64,000 nt of DNA from Alteromonas sp. KUL106 (GCF_009811415.1 NZ_BLIG01000028.1:1-64000), one strand, 5' to 3'. Positions 47,095 through 56,832 are shown, counted from the first letter of the stretch. The notes: generated by a model not told the origin, from the letters alone. A program made the numbers and translations.

Positions 47095-48240
47095 CTATCG
47101 AGAGCCACGTGATGACGGTTGCCAATCCGATGGGTTTACTTTCGCGCCAGGCTTAACCTTTTGATAACCCGTCACAATAACTTTCTCACCTTCGCTGACA
47201 CCGCTTTTTACGACATACTGGTCGCGGTATATTTTGCCAATGTCTAAAGTTCGCCCCTCAACCTCGTTATTCTGATTTACCACATAAACAGACAGCGAAC
47301 CGTCAGGCTGGCGGGTGGTCGCGCGCTGCGGAACTAGCAGTGCATTCTCGCGCCCTGTGATGACATGGCCTTTTACGAACAAACCTGGAAGTAAAACACC
47401 ATCTGGATTGGGCATTTCAGCACGCAGGGTGACTGAGCCTGTACTTTCGTCAACCGTCACTTCAGAGAACTTTACGCTGCCCGTCTGGTTGTAGCGCTCA
47501 CCTGTCACTTCATCTACTGTTACTTCAACATCCATTGACCCTTGTTTGTGCATAGACTGACGAAGCGTGATGATAGATGCCCCAGACTCCTGCATATCGA
47601 TATACACTGGGTCCAATTGCGTTATTGTCGCGAGCTGCTGGGCTTGGTTAGTGGTAACAAGCGTACCTTCAGTAACGAAGGAGCGACTGATACGGCCGCT
47701 TATGGGGGCGTAAACCTTGGTATACCCCATGTTTACTCTGGCCACGGCTACCGCCGCCTCTGCTACGCTAATGGCTGCCTGCGCCTGATCTTTTTGCGCA
47801 ATCACATCATCGTATTCTTGTTTACTCACTGCATTTTGTGCCACTAAGTCGTCATAGCGACGCGCCTTCGCTTCCAAGGTTTTAAGGTTGGCTTCTACAC
47901 TTTTAAGATCGGCTTTGGCACTGTTTAACTGCGCTAAGTAGCGTGCCTCGTCGATTTGATAAAGCTGCTGACCTTTCTCTACGTAAGCCCCTTCTTCGAA
48001 CAAGCGGTCAGTGATTACACCGTCGACCTGAGGGCGAACTTGCGACTGCCTAGACGGGCTTACCCGACCTGGCAACACCATTTCATGTACTACAGGTTGT
48101 TTTTTCAGCGTAACGACTGAAACTGAAGGCGCAGGCATACCTTGCTGAGCAGCGGCCTGTGACTGTTCACCTTCGTTTGAACACCCGACAACCCCAATCA
48201 GTGTCATCAATGCTGCAGTAACATAAAAAATGCGACTCAT
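47095..48240 (-). CDS. RND efflux periplasmic adaptor lipoprotein (AcrA/MexA-like)
   Basis: Membrane-fusion protein of about 381 residues. The lipobox LIGVVGC marks the anchored cysteine after a signal peptide. It has a barrel-sandwich hybrid (SPSRQSQVRPQVDGVITDRLFEEGAYVEKGQ in parts), an alpha-helical hairpin rich in Ala/Lys/Asp (about 95-160) and a beta-barrel domain. The start ATG at 48240 is chosen by the lipoprotein signal; an in-frame TTG at 48258 is an alternative. It forms an operon with the pump gene. Confidence 0.94.
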   Translation of the reverse strand: MSRIFYVTAALMTLIGVVGCSNEGEQSQAAAQQGMPAPSVSVVTLKKQPVVHEMVLPGRVSPSRQSQVRPQVDGVITDRLFEEGAYVEKGQQLYQIDEARYLAQLNSAKADLKSVEANLKTLEAKARRYDDLVAQNAVSKQEYDDVIAQKDQAQAAISVAEAAVAVARVNMGYTKVYAPISGRISRSFVTEGTLVTTNQAQQLATITQLDPVYIDMQESGASIITLRQSMHKQGSMDVEVTVDEVTGERYNQTGSVKFSEVTVDESTGSVTLRAEMPNPDGVLLPGLFVKGHVITGRENALLVPQRATTRQPDGSLSVYVVNQNNEVEGRTLDIGKIYRDQYVVKSGVSEGEKVIVTGYQKVKPGAKVNPSDWQPSSRGSR

Positions 48241-48549
48241 AAATTTTCTATTTCCCAATAACTTTTACAGAACACGATATGTGCCCTGTGTTTCCAATAT
48301 AATTCCCGTGATTTTTGCTTGCGAAGCGCCGGTCAAACTAAGCCTGTAGAAGCTTTAATAATGATGGATGCAGGTGACAAAGCATGGCAAACACTATTTA
48401 TTACGAATCTACGTGCTAATAGCTCATATTGTGCGTATTTACACGTCACAATAAAAGCGAATGAAGCTGAAGCTACTGATGTTGTCGGTCAGTTACCAAA
48501 GGCTTTGTACTTTATACGAATAATAAGAAAACAAAGAGACCAAAGCATT
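48241..48549. other. Intergenic region between the efflux adaptor and the DnaJ-related gene
   Basis: About 300 nt between two same-strand genes, presumably holding the efflux promoter. A 107-codon frame on the plus strand here (48319-48642) overlaps the 3' end of the DnaJ-related gene and has no ribosome binding site, so I do not call it. No TetR-type operator was recognised. Confidence 0.5.
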
Positions 48550-49221
48550 CTATTTAAGCGAATAATACTTCAACAGCATTTGATAAGAATGGATAACCTT
48601 TTGCGCATCCTCCTGATTTCCGCCTTTGTCAGGGTGCACTAGCTGAAGGGTTTTCTTGTAAGCACGTTTCAGTGACGAAAGGGACATATTTTCCTCTTCG
48701 CTCACACCTAGCAATCGGTGTGCTTCTTCAACATCCTCTGGCTGAAAGACAGCCAATGTTCCACCCGCCATTTTTTGCCAGAATGCATCAAGCAGAATAT
48801 CCACACTGTGGCGGTCAGCACGTTCAAAGTTGGACCAGTTCAAATAATAATCGGCGAGGGCATCGGCCGCTTTTAACTGCTCTCCTTGCACCGCATCGTT
48901 GTCGCTAGCTTTTTCTAATGCGGTTACAGGAGCAAGCTTAATACTCAAGGTATGAATATCTAACTCCCCCTCATTTGCTTCACGCCAATAACGTTTAAGT
49001 TTGTATAGCACATGAAACAAAACGAAATGGGTCTTAAACAGCATGAGAGGGTCTCGCAGCGCATCGTCATCAAAAAAGGCGTACGGCGGGCCTTTCAGCA
49101 GCTCAATGAGGGAATATTCGCTTATTCCTTCTGTAAACAATGCTTTTTGTGTCGACAAGATATCAAGCAGCAAATCAGCTTGTTGCGTGCCTAGACTTTC
49201 TTTGTCGGTATTGCTCTGCAA
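48550..49221 (-). CDS. DnaJ-related protein with C-terminal J domain
   Basis: About 223 residues. The N-terminal two-thirds match the DNAJ_related type (EYSLIELLKGPPYAFFDDDALRDPLMLFKTHFVLFH in parts), and a short J domain sits at the C terminus with the HPD tripeptide in LVHPDKGGN. J domains stimulate Hsp70 ATPase; the partner may be DnaK or YegD. I suggest TTG at 49221 as start because GGAG precedes it by 8 nt; TTG at 49236 is possible. Not a full DnaJ: no G/F or zinc region. Confidence 0.85.
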   Translation of the reverse strand: MQSNTDKESLGTQQADLLLDILSTQKALFTEGISEYSLIELLKGPPYAFFDDDALRDPLMLFKTHFVLFHVLYKLKRYWREANEGELDIHTLSIKLAPVTALEKASDNDAVQGEQLKAADALADYYLNWSNFERADRHSVDILLDAFWQKMAGGTLAVFQPEDVEEAHRLLGVSEEENMSLSSLKRAYKKTLQLVHPDKGGNQEDAQKVIHSYQMLLKYYSLK

Positions 49222-49381
49222 AATGCTTATCTCCAATCAGAAAGGCATAACGCTTGGCTTTACCTTCAAAAAGTATGGCTTAATCAGAACCATTGATATT
49301 TATTATGAGAAACTAATCCAAAATACTCGATTGACTGTTAAAGTAGGTTGGTCAAACTAAAATAACAACACTGGAGTTCAC

Positions 49382-50098
49382 TTGAAAGCACTCATTGCCC
49401 TTACTAGTATCCTTGGTTTTCTCATGGTCGTATTGCCCGGCCCACTCTATCAATACGCTGGCGTTAGCTTAGGCACTGCGTTCACATCATTGCGATTTGG
49501 CGTATACGTAGGTGGAGCCGCCATAATCCTGATTATTTTACAGGTACTCATCAACCGTAAAAACGTAAGTTGGGGAAGTACACTCCTTTGCGCCATATTG
49601 GCTTTGGTTGCTGTGGCTATGCCCGTTAGCATGATGAGCAAAGCGAGCGCCGTTCCGCCTATTCACGATATCACCACTGATGTAACGAACCCGCCAGAAT
49701 TCGTAGCCATCGCGCCACTTAGAGAAGGCGCACCCAACTCTATTGCCTATGAAGGCGGCGATGTAACCAAACAGCAGCTAGAAGCATACCCTGAAATTAA
49801 AACGCAGCTTCTTCCGCAGCCCATCAATGAAGTCTATGTCGCAGCCGAAAACGCTATTGCAGCGCTAGGTTGGGAACAGGTAACCGAAGGCGCTTTACCA
49901 AATACGCTTGAGGCGACTGACACCACCACATGGTTTGGATTCAAAGACGACGTAGTAATAAGACTCACGGCGAAAAGCGATGACACCTTAGTTGACGTAC
50001 GCAGTAAATCACGAGTAGGAAAAAGTGATTTGGGTAAAAATGCAGAGCGTATTGAAACCTTTATGGCTGAGCTAAGAAACCAGCTAGGCTATCAATAA
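49382..50098 (+). CDS. DUF1499 membrane protein
   Basis: 238 residues. Three hydrophobic helices occupy the first 90 residues, followed by a DUF1499 domain (about 105-235) with AIAALGWEQV, TTTWFGFKDDVVIRL and DVRSKSRVGKSDLGKNAERIETFM in pieces. The start is TTG with CTGGAG 7 nt upstream. Function unknown. It ends at a strong terminator. Confidence 0.85.
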   Translation: MKALIALTSILGFLMVVLPGPLYQYAGVSLGTAFTSLRFGVYVGGAAIILIILQVLINRKNVSWGSTLLCAILALVAVAMPVSMMSKASAVPPIHDITTDVTNPPEFVAIAPLREGAPNSIAYEGGDVTKQQLEAYPEIKTQLLPQPINEVYVAAENAIAALGWEQVTEGALPNTLEATDTTTWFGFKDDVVIRLTAKSDDTLVDVRSKSRVGKSDLGKNAERIETFMAELRNQLGYQ

Positions 50099-50122
50099 GC
50101 TCGCCTGGAAAATTAACCGCAA

Positions 50123-50167
50123 ACTAAAAAGCCCGTCAGTTGATTACTGAGGGGCTTTTTAGTTTTA
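50123..50167. terminator. Bidirectional terminator between DUF1499 gene and sugE
   Basis: 18-bp arms ACTAAAAAGCCC.../...GGGCTTTTTAGT (50123-50140 and 50146-50163) with one mismatch and loop TGATT, followed by TTTT. It lies between convergent genes. Confidence 0.9.
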
Positions 50168-50198
50168 TCTTTCAATCGAATGGGTATTAGCTTTTTTA

Positions 50199-50516
50199 CT
50201 AGTGCGCTAGCTTGAGTACCACGACGCCGGCCACGATAAGCGCAACGCCGAAGTAACGCGCCAATGACGACGGGTCACCGTAAAACATCACGCCAACCAA
50301 AAATGTGCCCGCGGCACCTATTCCCGTCCATACTGCATACGCCGTACCTATAGGTATTTGTTTTTGTGCCATCCAAAGGCAAAAACCACTGGCAGCCATA
50401 AACCCTATGGCTAGCAGAATTCCCATAGCGCGGGTTTCCGCCTCTTGGGACATTTTAAGTCCAACGGGCCATCCAATTTCCAGTAAGCCCGCAACAATCA
50501 AATATATCCAGCTCAC
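50199..50516 (-). CDS. sugE: SMR-family exporter SugE/Gdx
   Basis: Four-helix small multidrug resistance protein of 105 residues. Members of this subfamily export guanidinium. MSWIYLIVAGLLEIGWPVGLK with the essential membrane glutamate and GTAYAVWTGIGAAGT match the SugE/Gdx subtype instead of EmrE. The start is GTG. Convergent with the DUF1499 gene. No guanidine riboswitch was recognised upstream. Confidence 0.92.
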   Translation of the reverse strand: MSWIYLIVAGLLEIGWPVGLKMSQEAETRAMGILLAIGFMAASGFCLWMAQKQIPIGTAYAVWTGIGAAGTFLVGVMFYGDPSSLARYFGVALIVAGVVVLKLAH

Positions 50517-50603
50517 TTATATATCCTTTAAAAAACAGGAAGGTTTGCTTATAAATACAGAATATTCAACGCAATTTAGCATTTTGCTAGTCAGCGTTTT
50601 TTA

Positions 50604-51206
50604 CTAAAGGCTCGCCAATTGAAGACTGACCATACCCAAAACTGCCGCGTTTAAGCGGTTAAACCAACGCCAAAACTTTGGGCGCTGCATATGATGAGCA
50701 AAGCGCGCTGTCAGTGTGCTTAGCCCTACAAACCACACAATGGATGCACCAATAGCGCCCCCAACAAACCACCATTTGTTCTCTTGCCACTGGCTCGCCA
50801 AGTTACCCATTAGCAGTAACGTGTCTAAATAGAAGTGTGGATTCAGCCAGGTTACCGCTAGCGCGATAAGCAGTGCCTTTTTGAACGAAAGCTGCTTTTT
50901 GGCCATCTCTAAAACAAGCGTATCATTTGCCAAAGAAGACTTTATCTTGTTAAACGCAATCCACAACAAAAACGCGACGCCTGCCCATTTTGTGACTGTT
51001 ACGAGCATGGGGTACTCTTGCAGCAAGAGACCAAAACCCATGGCACCCAGGCTAATAGAAATGGCATCGCTCAATATAAACAGTAATACAAAAAGCGTGG
51101 TCCACTGTTTTTTCATCGACTGTTCAATCAGGAAGCTGTTTTGTGCCCCCACTGCGATGATAAGGGTACCGCCCATCACGAACCCACTGCTTGCTGCCGC
51201 CAACAT
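50604..51206 (-). CDS. argO: LysE/ArgO amino-acid exporter
   Basis: 200-residue inner-membrane exporter, probably for arginine or lysine. Five to six hydrophobic segments with GGTLIIAVGAQNSFLIEQSM and TWLNPHFYLDTLLLMG are typical of the LysE family. Its 3' end lies 87 nt from sugE. The divergent argP gene strongly supports the ArgO assignment. Confidence 0.9.
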   Translation of the reverse strand: MLAAASSGFVMGGTLIIAVGAQNSFLIEQSMKKQWTTLFVLLFILSDAISISLGAMGFGLLLQEYPMLVTVTKWAGVAFLLWIAFNKIKSSLANDTLVLEMAKKQLSFKKALLIALAVTWLNPHFYLDTLLLMGNLASQWQENKWWFVGGAIGASIVWFVGLSTLTARFAHHMQRPKFWRWFNRLNAAVLGMVSLQLASL

Positions 51207-51424
51207 GATAAATGCCTCTTTAGATAATGACTTGATAAATTAAACGCACGTCGCGTTGCTTGGACTTTTAGTGATTGGGTATTGCCACTTACCGTTAGAC
51301 CAATCCAAGCAAGATTACGATTTGGCGCTATTTTATACAGCTTGCAAGACTTAATTAAATTAATGATACTTGTAATGAATAAGCAAAATTAATAATTTTA
51401 ACTTTCCTTTCACAGGCTTTAATA

Positions 51425-52309
51425 ATGCTAGATTACGATGCGCTACGATGCTTTCATGAAGTACTTCGCTATGGTGGCTTTGAAAAGGGTGCGCAGGCAC
51501 TAAGCCTCACGCAGTCAGCGGTATCGCAAAAAATTAAGCGGCTCGAACAAAGCGTGGGCGGGCCAGTTATGGTGCGTACAAAACCACTTCGCGCGACACC
51601 GCTGGGAAAAGAGTTGCTTGCCCATATACAGAAAGTGAGCGTGCTTGAGGAAGCGCTAAATATTCAAAGCGGTTTAGAAGCCTCGGCAGCGCCGATTAGC
51701 GTGGCAGTGAATAACGATGTGCTTGCCACTTGGTTTTCCCAAGTGATGGCGGCATTCAGTAATAAGCGCGCTAACCCCGTGCATATTGTTAATGCAGATC
51801 AAACACAAACCAGAGACATTCTGCAGCAAGGTCGCGTTATGGCATGCATAAGCCAAACCGGTACGCCAGTGACGGGTGGCCAGTCGGTAAGACTGGGCAC
51901 CATGCGTTACCAGCTTTATGCCTCACCGCGCTTTATAGAGCGATATCTTCATAAAGGAATATCGGCTGAAAGTGTCATGAATACCCCAGGCCTCTTGTAC
52001 GATGAATACGATGTTACGCTGCTTACTGACTATCAACGAGAGTGTTTAAATATTGCACCCACGTTTACCACGTGCCACTGGTATCCGTCATCTCACGGTT
52101 TTGTAAAAATGGCCATAGATGGCGTGGTTTGGGCACTACTTCCCACACTTCAGGTTGCGCAAGAGGTAAAAGAAGGCGAACTCATCGCGCTTTTCCCTGA
52201 CAAAGAGTTGGGCGTTCCTCTTTTTTGGCATTGGACTACACTCGAGTCGGCCGCCCTTGCAGACTTAACAAAAGCCGTCAAACAGGTCGCAAAAGCGCAG
52301 CTGAGATAA
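51425..52309 (+). CDS. argP: LysR-type regulator ArgP
   Basis: Activates argO in response to arginine, and lysine blocks it, in E. coli. 294 residues with an N-terminal winged helix (LDYDALRCFHEVLRYGGFEKGAQALSLTQSAVSQKIKRLE, residues 2-40) and a periplasmic-binding-like effector domain. Divergent from argO over 218 nt, the usual LysR layout. The N-terminal LDYDAL and GLEASAAPISVAVNND segments are ArgP-like. Confidence 0.93.
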   Translation: MLDYDALRCFHEVLRYGGFEKGAQALSLTQSAVSQKIKRLEQSVGGPVMVRTKPLRATPLGKELLAHIQKVSVLEEALNIQSGLEASAAPISVAVNNDVLATWFSQVMAAFSNKRANPVHIVNADQTQTRDILQQGRVMACISQTGTPVTGGQSVRLGTMRYQLYASPRFIERYLHKGISAESVMNTPGLLYDEYDVTLLTDYQRECLNIAPTFTTCHWYPSSHGFVKMAIDGVVWALLPTLQVAQEVKEGELIALFPDKELGVPLFWHWTTLESAALADLTKAVKQVAKAQLR

Positions 52310-52316
52310 TACAATC

Positions 52317-53864
52317 TTAATGGCTTGAGGCGTGCTCGGCAGCCCTATGCTTCTTTTTCACGCCATACATTAATTTGTCGGCTTCAGTTAACAAACTCGA
52401 TAAATCCTTGCAGCGGTCTTTTGTAATGTACGCGCCTACACTCGCCGTCACATTTATAACAACGTTATCTGTTCTTATATCGCGCTCAGCTAAACTTTCT
52501 TCGATGCGTAGCGCAAGGCGTTCCGACTGACCTTCACTGTAACAATGACTTAATACCACGAACTCATCGCCCCCTAAGCGCCCCACGGCATCCTGATCTC
52601 TACAACGACTCATTAAGATTTTCGCTATCACCTTTAAAACGGTGTCTCCAGCGTAATGTCCATATTGGTCGTTAATGTCTTTGAATTTATCAATATCAAT
52701 GAAGAGTAGGGTTAAGTACCCCCCCTCTTTATTGAAGTTATCCACCAGCGACTGCGCCACGCCCTCCCAGCCGCTGCGATTTAGCACGTTACACAACGAG
52801 TCTGTGGACGCGCGTTTAAACGCAGTCAACCTGTCATCATCAAGCTTTTTCACTTTCCTTGACGTGGCGATGGCAAAAATAAAGGCTTCAATAGTAATGC
52901 CTACGATAAGACCGTATCGGTACATAAATGGCGAAACCTCTTCGAAAACCAAACGAAAAAGCATTGAAAAGACCATCACCGCAATCCCTAGCAAGACCAA
53001 GTTTGCACAATGAACTTTGCGAAACGCAGCGTACACACAACTTGATAACACTAACGTCATGGTCACTAAGGTAATCCAACTCAGCATGGTGTTAATTTTC
53101 GCGGCATCAGCAACGGGGAGAACAAGTTGGACCGCAGAAAACGCAAATGCTGCCCACGCCATTCCAAGTATAAGCTTACGCTGCCATATCTTTAACAGCG
53201 CTTTAAAATCCAGTAGGTGGTCTAAAAATTTAACCCCTGCAAAAACCGTCAAGCCAGCAAACAGCAAATGTAGCTGGAAACTTACAAGCAGAATAACCTG
53301 CGGGAAAAAAATATTTAGCAGCCCTTCTTGAAGTAAGAAGAACACACCTGCACTGAAAACGTAAAAGCTGTATGAGTAAAAGCCATAGCTTCGCATGCTG
53401 GCTCCAAGCATGCCTACGTATAAGGTTAGCGCTAAACAAAAGCCGATAAATAGGCTCATTGTGAGAATGTGAACCGACACAAATCTTTGAAAATCACTTA
53501 GCGGCGTGACTTTCAGTGAAACTTTGCGATCTACTTGCGCACTGATGTCGAGGTATAAAACGGTGTTCGTACTGTCAATAGCATAAGCTTCAAAGGCGCC
53601 AGGTAGCCTTTCGATGTTACGCATTTCACTATCGTAAAGCTGATTGTAATTTATGTAGTTTCGCGGAAAATAAAGAACGTGTAGCCCACTTATGTTACAC
53701 GTTAGTCTTAAACGTTGCTCACCTGCTTGAAGATGCATGACAGAAGTAAGCGGCGCATCAGTGCCTTCTTCTACTAAGCATTTAGCGAGCGAGTGGAAAC
53801 TCGCGATAGATAAAAAAAACGCGATGAACAAGCGAATAAAACTACGCGACACGTGCCATGTCAT
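52317..53864 (-). CDS. 7TM-DISM diguanylate cyclase (GGDEF)
   Basis: About 515 residues. Signal peptide, a small periplasmic 7TMR-DISM-type beta domain, seven hydrophobic helices (about 140-330), then GGDEF with RLGGDEFVV; the I-site RDQD lies at the proper distance before it, so the enzyme is probably product-inhibited. The start is the ATG at 53864 with AGGAAG 6-7 nt upstream. It is convergent with argP, and the BLUF-EAL gene lies upstream on the same strand. Confidence 0.88.
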   Translation of the reverse strand: MTWHVSRSFIRLFIAFFLSIASFHSLAKCLVEEGTDAPLTSVMHLQAGEQRLRLTCNISGLHVLYFPRNYINYNQLYDSEMRNIERLPGAFEAYAIDSTNTVLYLDISAQVDRKVSLKVTPLSDFQRFVSVHILTMSLFIGFCLALTLYVGMLGASMRSYGFYSYSFYVFSAGVFFLLQEGLLNIFFPQVILLVSFQLHLLFAGLTVFAGVKFLDHLLDFKALLKIWQRKLILGMAWAAFAFSAVQLVLPVADAAKINTMLSWITLVTMTLVLSSCVYAAFRKVHCANLVLLGIAVMVFSMLFRLVFEEVSPFMYRYGLIVGITIEAFIFAIATSRKVKKLDDDRLTAFKRASTDSLCNVLNRSGWEGVAQSLVDNFNKEGGYLTLLFIDIDKFKDINDQYGHYAGDTVLKVIAKILMSRCRDQDAVGRLGGDEFVVLSHCYSEGQSERLALRIEESLAERDIRTDNVVINVTASVGAYITKDRCKDLSSLLTEADKLMYGVKKKHRAAEHASSH

Positions 53865-54071
53865 AGATTTGCTTCCTACTGGTACTGCAGCCAAATCCGT
53901 GTAGCAGATTTGTCCCTGTACGGCTATTTCACTGAGATAGGTTTTGCCTGGTTACAAAAACCAACCTATATTAAGCATAGTTTATAAATGTTAATTCGCT
54001 TAAAAAAATTTTCTTTGTGACGCGAAACATGCGCTGTTCAAGTATTAATAGATAAAAAAACGGGAAACGTG

Positions 54072-55244
54072 TCAGACGCTAAACTTGATACCGTTTAGGC
54101 CGTTGAGCTTAGGCCTTGCAAACAAGTAGCCTTGAAAGCGTTGAACACCAGCATGCTGTAACCAGAGCCATTCCTCCAACGTTTCCACTCCCTCTACCAC
54201 CAACGGGATCCCCATTGAATTAGCGAACTCGAGCACAGCTTCAGTTATCGCCTGCCGATGACCGTTTTCATGAACCCCGGTCGTAATCTTTCTATCTAAC
54301 TTTATTTTATCCGGTGAGAAATCCGCAAGTAATGAAAGACCGGCATAACCCGCGCCAAAGTCGTCAATGGCAATACGAATACCATAAGAACGGATTTTTT
54401 CAATTGCATCATGAAAGGCACCACTTTCACTGATTAGCTCGGCCTCGGTGACCTCTATCACTAACTGTTGAGCTTTAAGCCCAGACTGCACAACAAGGCC
54501 ATGCAAGTATTCGCCAACGTTGGGTAAATGGGTGATAGCCCCTGGACATAAGTTAATCGACAAAGACTGATCGGGGGTAATAAGAGCGGCGCCCTGGTGT
54601 ATAGCGATAGCTTTCGTTTCAAGGTCAAATTTGTACTTTTCTTGCCCTTTAAAACTACTGATAATGTCTTCAGGAAATCTCCCATCATCACTTCTTATCA
54701 GCGCTTCTATTGACGATATCCTTGCTCTACTGGTGTCCACAATAGGTTGGAATGCAAACTGAATACTGGAATCACGGTAAGGCGCTACGGTCATATCTGG
54801 CGTATTTAGGTTAACACGCAATCTTTTGCGAGCTTCGTCACTTAGGCACGTTCGCCATTTTCCAGAAGCAAAGCTATTGAGGAGCGCAAAAATTCGACTT
54901 TCTCTATTAAGGCTAAGGTCTGGGGGAAGCCAATAACAGCTGCTTTCTTCGCTCACTGGTAAGGCTCTAAGGTGCCAATCACCAAAGTCACGTTTAGGAA
55001 CGATGATTTCAGTCACCTTCATCACGTTATTATGACGACGGTCGATTTTAATGCGTTCGAAAAGAACATCAACGTGCTCACTTTCTCCTTCAATTACTTG
55101 AAAAAAGTATTCTCCGTCGAAGAGCAAAACACCGGTTATGTTGTAACGCTCATTAAAGGGTAAAGAGTCGCTAGTTATTTTATCTAAGCAAGTTTCATTA
55201 ACATTACTTATAGACTGACTTCTATACACTAACTGTTTTAGCAC
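54072..55244 (-). CDS. BLUF photoreceptor fused to EAL phosphodiesterase
   Basis: 390 residues, cytosolic. BLUF domain at 1-95 with Y7, Q49 and W90, whose spacings (42 and 83) equal those of the flavin-contacting residues Y21, Q63 and W104 of AppA. The EAL domain begins near 170: FQPIVDTSR, SSIEALIR, then the catalytic DDFGAGYAGLS and KIDRKIT-type lysine. It resembles BlrP1 and YcgF-type proteins. A blue-light-stimulated c-di-GMP hydrolase is the natural inference. The start is GTG with GAGGGG upstream. The GGDEF protein is next on the same strand, giving opposing enzymes side by side. Confidence 0.93.
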   Translation of the reverse strand: MLKQLVYRSQSISNVNETCLDKITSDSLPFNERYNITGVLLFDGEYFFQVIEGESEHVDVLFERIKIDRRHNNVMKVTEIIVPKRDFGDWHLRALPVSEESSCYWLPPDLSLNRESRIFALLNSFASGKWRTCLSDEARKRLRVNLNTPDMTVAPYRDSSIQFAFQPIVDTSRARISSIEALIRSDDGRFPEDIISSFKGQEKYKFDLETKAIAIHQGAALITPDQSLSINLCPGAITHLPNVGEYLHGLVVQSGLKAQQLVIEVTEAELISESGAFHDAIEKIRSYGIRIAIDDFGAGYAGLSLLADFSPDKIKLDRKITTGVHENGHRQAITEAVLEFANSMGIPLVVEGVETLEEWLWLQHAGVQRFQGYLFARPKLNGLNGIKFSV

Positions 55245-55398
55245 GAGACCCCTCTTTTATTTCAACCTGCAATCGCTTTAGAGCAAGATTCAAGTTGTTA
55301 CTTTCAGAATGTCCGTTTCAGTGATAGGCAGATATTACAATTGAGAAGTATAGCAGTGAAAACACAGGCCTCACAGAGTAAGCACATTATACTTTGAT

Positions 55399-55707
55399 TT
55401 AACGTCGCTCAATGGCGGGAATGGCGAAATAAGCATCCAGGTCTGTTTCTTTTAATGCATTGAGCTTGCGCTTCTTTTCAGCTCTTGCATGAATGGTTTC
55501 GCCAAACACTTCTACATGTAAATCTGCAATCAGCGCCGTACCTTCCTCTTTACTGAGTAAGCCCATTACTTCGCCGGCATGCATAAATCCCTGTACCCGA
55601 TATTTTTCCGCATCGACCTTCTTTCCCTCTTTGCTAGCGGTATAAAGGCGCACTAGCTGAGCTTTGCAAGCCGCTATAAAGCTGTCTTTTTCTCTGTCGT
55701 TTTGCAT
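55399..55707 (-). CDS. Hypothetical protein (102 aa)
   Basis: Not recognised. About 102 residues, soluble and helical, rich in Lys, Glu and Ala, with the stretch EKDSFIAACKAQLVRLYTASKEGKKVD in parts; no signal peptide or membrane helix. CGGAGCG precedes the ATG at a suitable distance. It lies 155 nt upstream of the BLUF-EAL gene on the same strand. Confidence 0.7.
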   Translation of the reverse strand: MQNDREKDSFIAACKAQLVRLYTASKEGKKVDAEKYRVQGFMHAGEVMGLLSKEEGTALIADLHVEVFGETIHARAEKKRKLNALKETDLDAYFAIPAIERR

Positions 55708-55918
55708 TAACGCGCTCCGTCTGTTTACCGTGTATACCTTAACGATATTTCATCGTTGTGGATAGTGACTCGTTCAAACAGCACAGCGGTATACCGGGCG
55801 GTATTCATGATTACAACTAAAGTCCATTGGTGAGATCTCTGTATCTCACCTACGCTTTTATGAGTGCTAGAAGGTCATGCTTCTAGGAAGTCACACGTAG
55901 ATATAAGCGAGCATCACT

Positions 55919-56434
55919 ATGCGAGTAATAATAGCTTTAGGTATGGTCACTGCCTTAGCATTTGGCCCCACTGCTTCAGCAAAAGGGGCAGCAAAAGGAA
56001 ATGCTCATCATTGGGAAACGTCTCCCCACCACTTATCAGTACTTGTTGGTACCACCTATACCGAAGAGTGGGGCAATGCATTCACGTTAGGTATTGACTA
56101 CGAATATCGCGTCAGTGATTTTTTGGGCTTGGGTTTTGTTGCCGAATACGCGTTTGAAGACCTAGATGCCTACACGTATTTACTCGTTGCCGACCTTCAC
56201 ATTACTCATAATTTTATTGCACAAATTGGTCCAGGCGTTGAGTTTCATGGTAGTCACAAAATGGAAGTGGCACGGGTTGGTTTATTATATGAATATGAAG
56301 TAGCAGGCTTTACTATTTCACCGCAGCTACATTACGACTATCACAGAAACCACAAGAGCGCTGTGGTCGCTGGACTGGCAATTGGCATGTCTTTTTGTGA
56401 AATGACAATTAAGTTTGACCGTAAAGCTCATTAA
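55919..56434 (+). CDS. Exported outer-membrane beta-barrel-like protein
   Basis: 171 residues with a signal peptide (cleavage after TASA). The rest alternates polar and hydrophobic residues as in an 8-stranded barrel of the OmpW/OmpA-like type: HHLSVLVGTTYTEEW, FTLGIDYEYRVSDFLGLGFVAEYAF in pieces, and a final strand GMSFCEMTIKF. It ends without the usual terminal Phe. The last codons overlap one copy of a 20-bp direct repeat. No family name is firm; a surface protein is likely. Confidence 0.8.
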   Translation: MRVIIALGMVTALAFGPTASAKGAAKGNAHHWETSPHHLSVLVGTTYTEEWGNAFTLGIDYEYRVSDFLGLGFVAEYAFEDLDAYTYLLVADLHITHNFIAQIGPGVEFHGSHKMEVARVGLLYEYEVAGFTISPQLHYDYHRNHKSAVVAGLAIGMSFCEMTIKFDRKAH

Positions 56435-56456
56435 TTACAATTAAGTTTGACCGTAA
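56405..56456. repeat. 20-bp perfect direct repeat across the end of the barrel gene
   Basis: ACAATTAAGTTTGACCGTAA occurs at 56405-56424 and 56437-56456, 32 bp apart. The first copy codes for the last residues of the barrel protein, the second follows the stop. It could be a slippage scar or half of an old insertion junction at the start of the accessory region. Confidence 0.85.
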
Positions 56457-56832
56457 CTACGTTAGCCTCTACTCCACTCTCCAAGAACATAGGTGTATCA
56501 ATCTCGCGCTAGCGGTCAATCACAGTCCGTCTTATTTTGTAATATTCCTATCTGGCTCCACTATGATTTCACATGACAAGCAATGAGCGGATTTACCCCG
56601 TCTTTATGGACGTTTAAAAAAGAACACCAACAAAGCACTTACAACAGTCTTTTACCTGAACAGTGCCTCATGCTTTTATGGTAAATACCATTTCTCCCCG
56701 TGGTTGGTTCCATTTTCGAACATACCACGCTGTTATACCTTCTCTGGAATTGCCCGTCCGCCAGTAATAAGGTTAATGCGAGAGCGCGACAGGACGAGAT
56801 GATATTGAGCGCATCCAGCTGCATTGTCTGTC

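Noticed and set aside
48319..48642. 107-codon plus-strand ORF upstream of the efflux genes
   Set aside because: Overlaps the 3' end of the DnaJ-related gene on the other strand, with no start signal.
56405..56456. CRISPR-like or integron attC reading of the short repeats near the accessory region
   Set aside because: Only two copies, no regular spacers, and no attC-type core sites were found.
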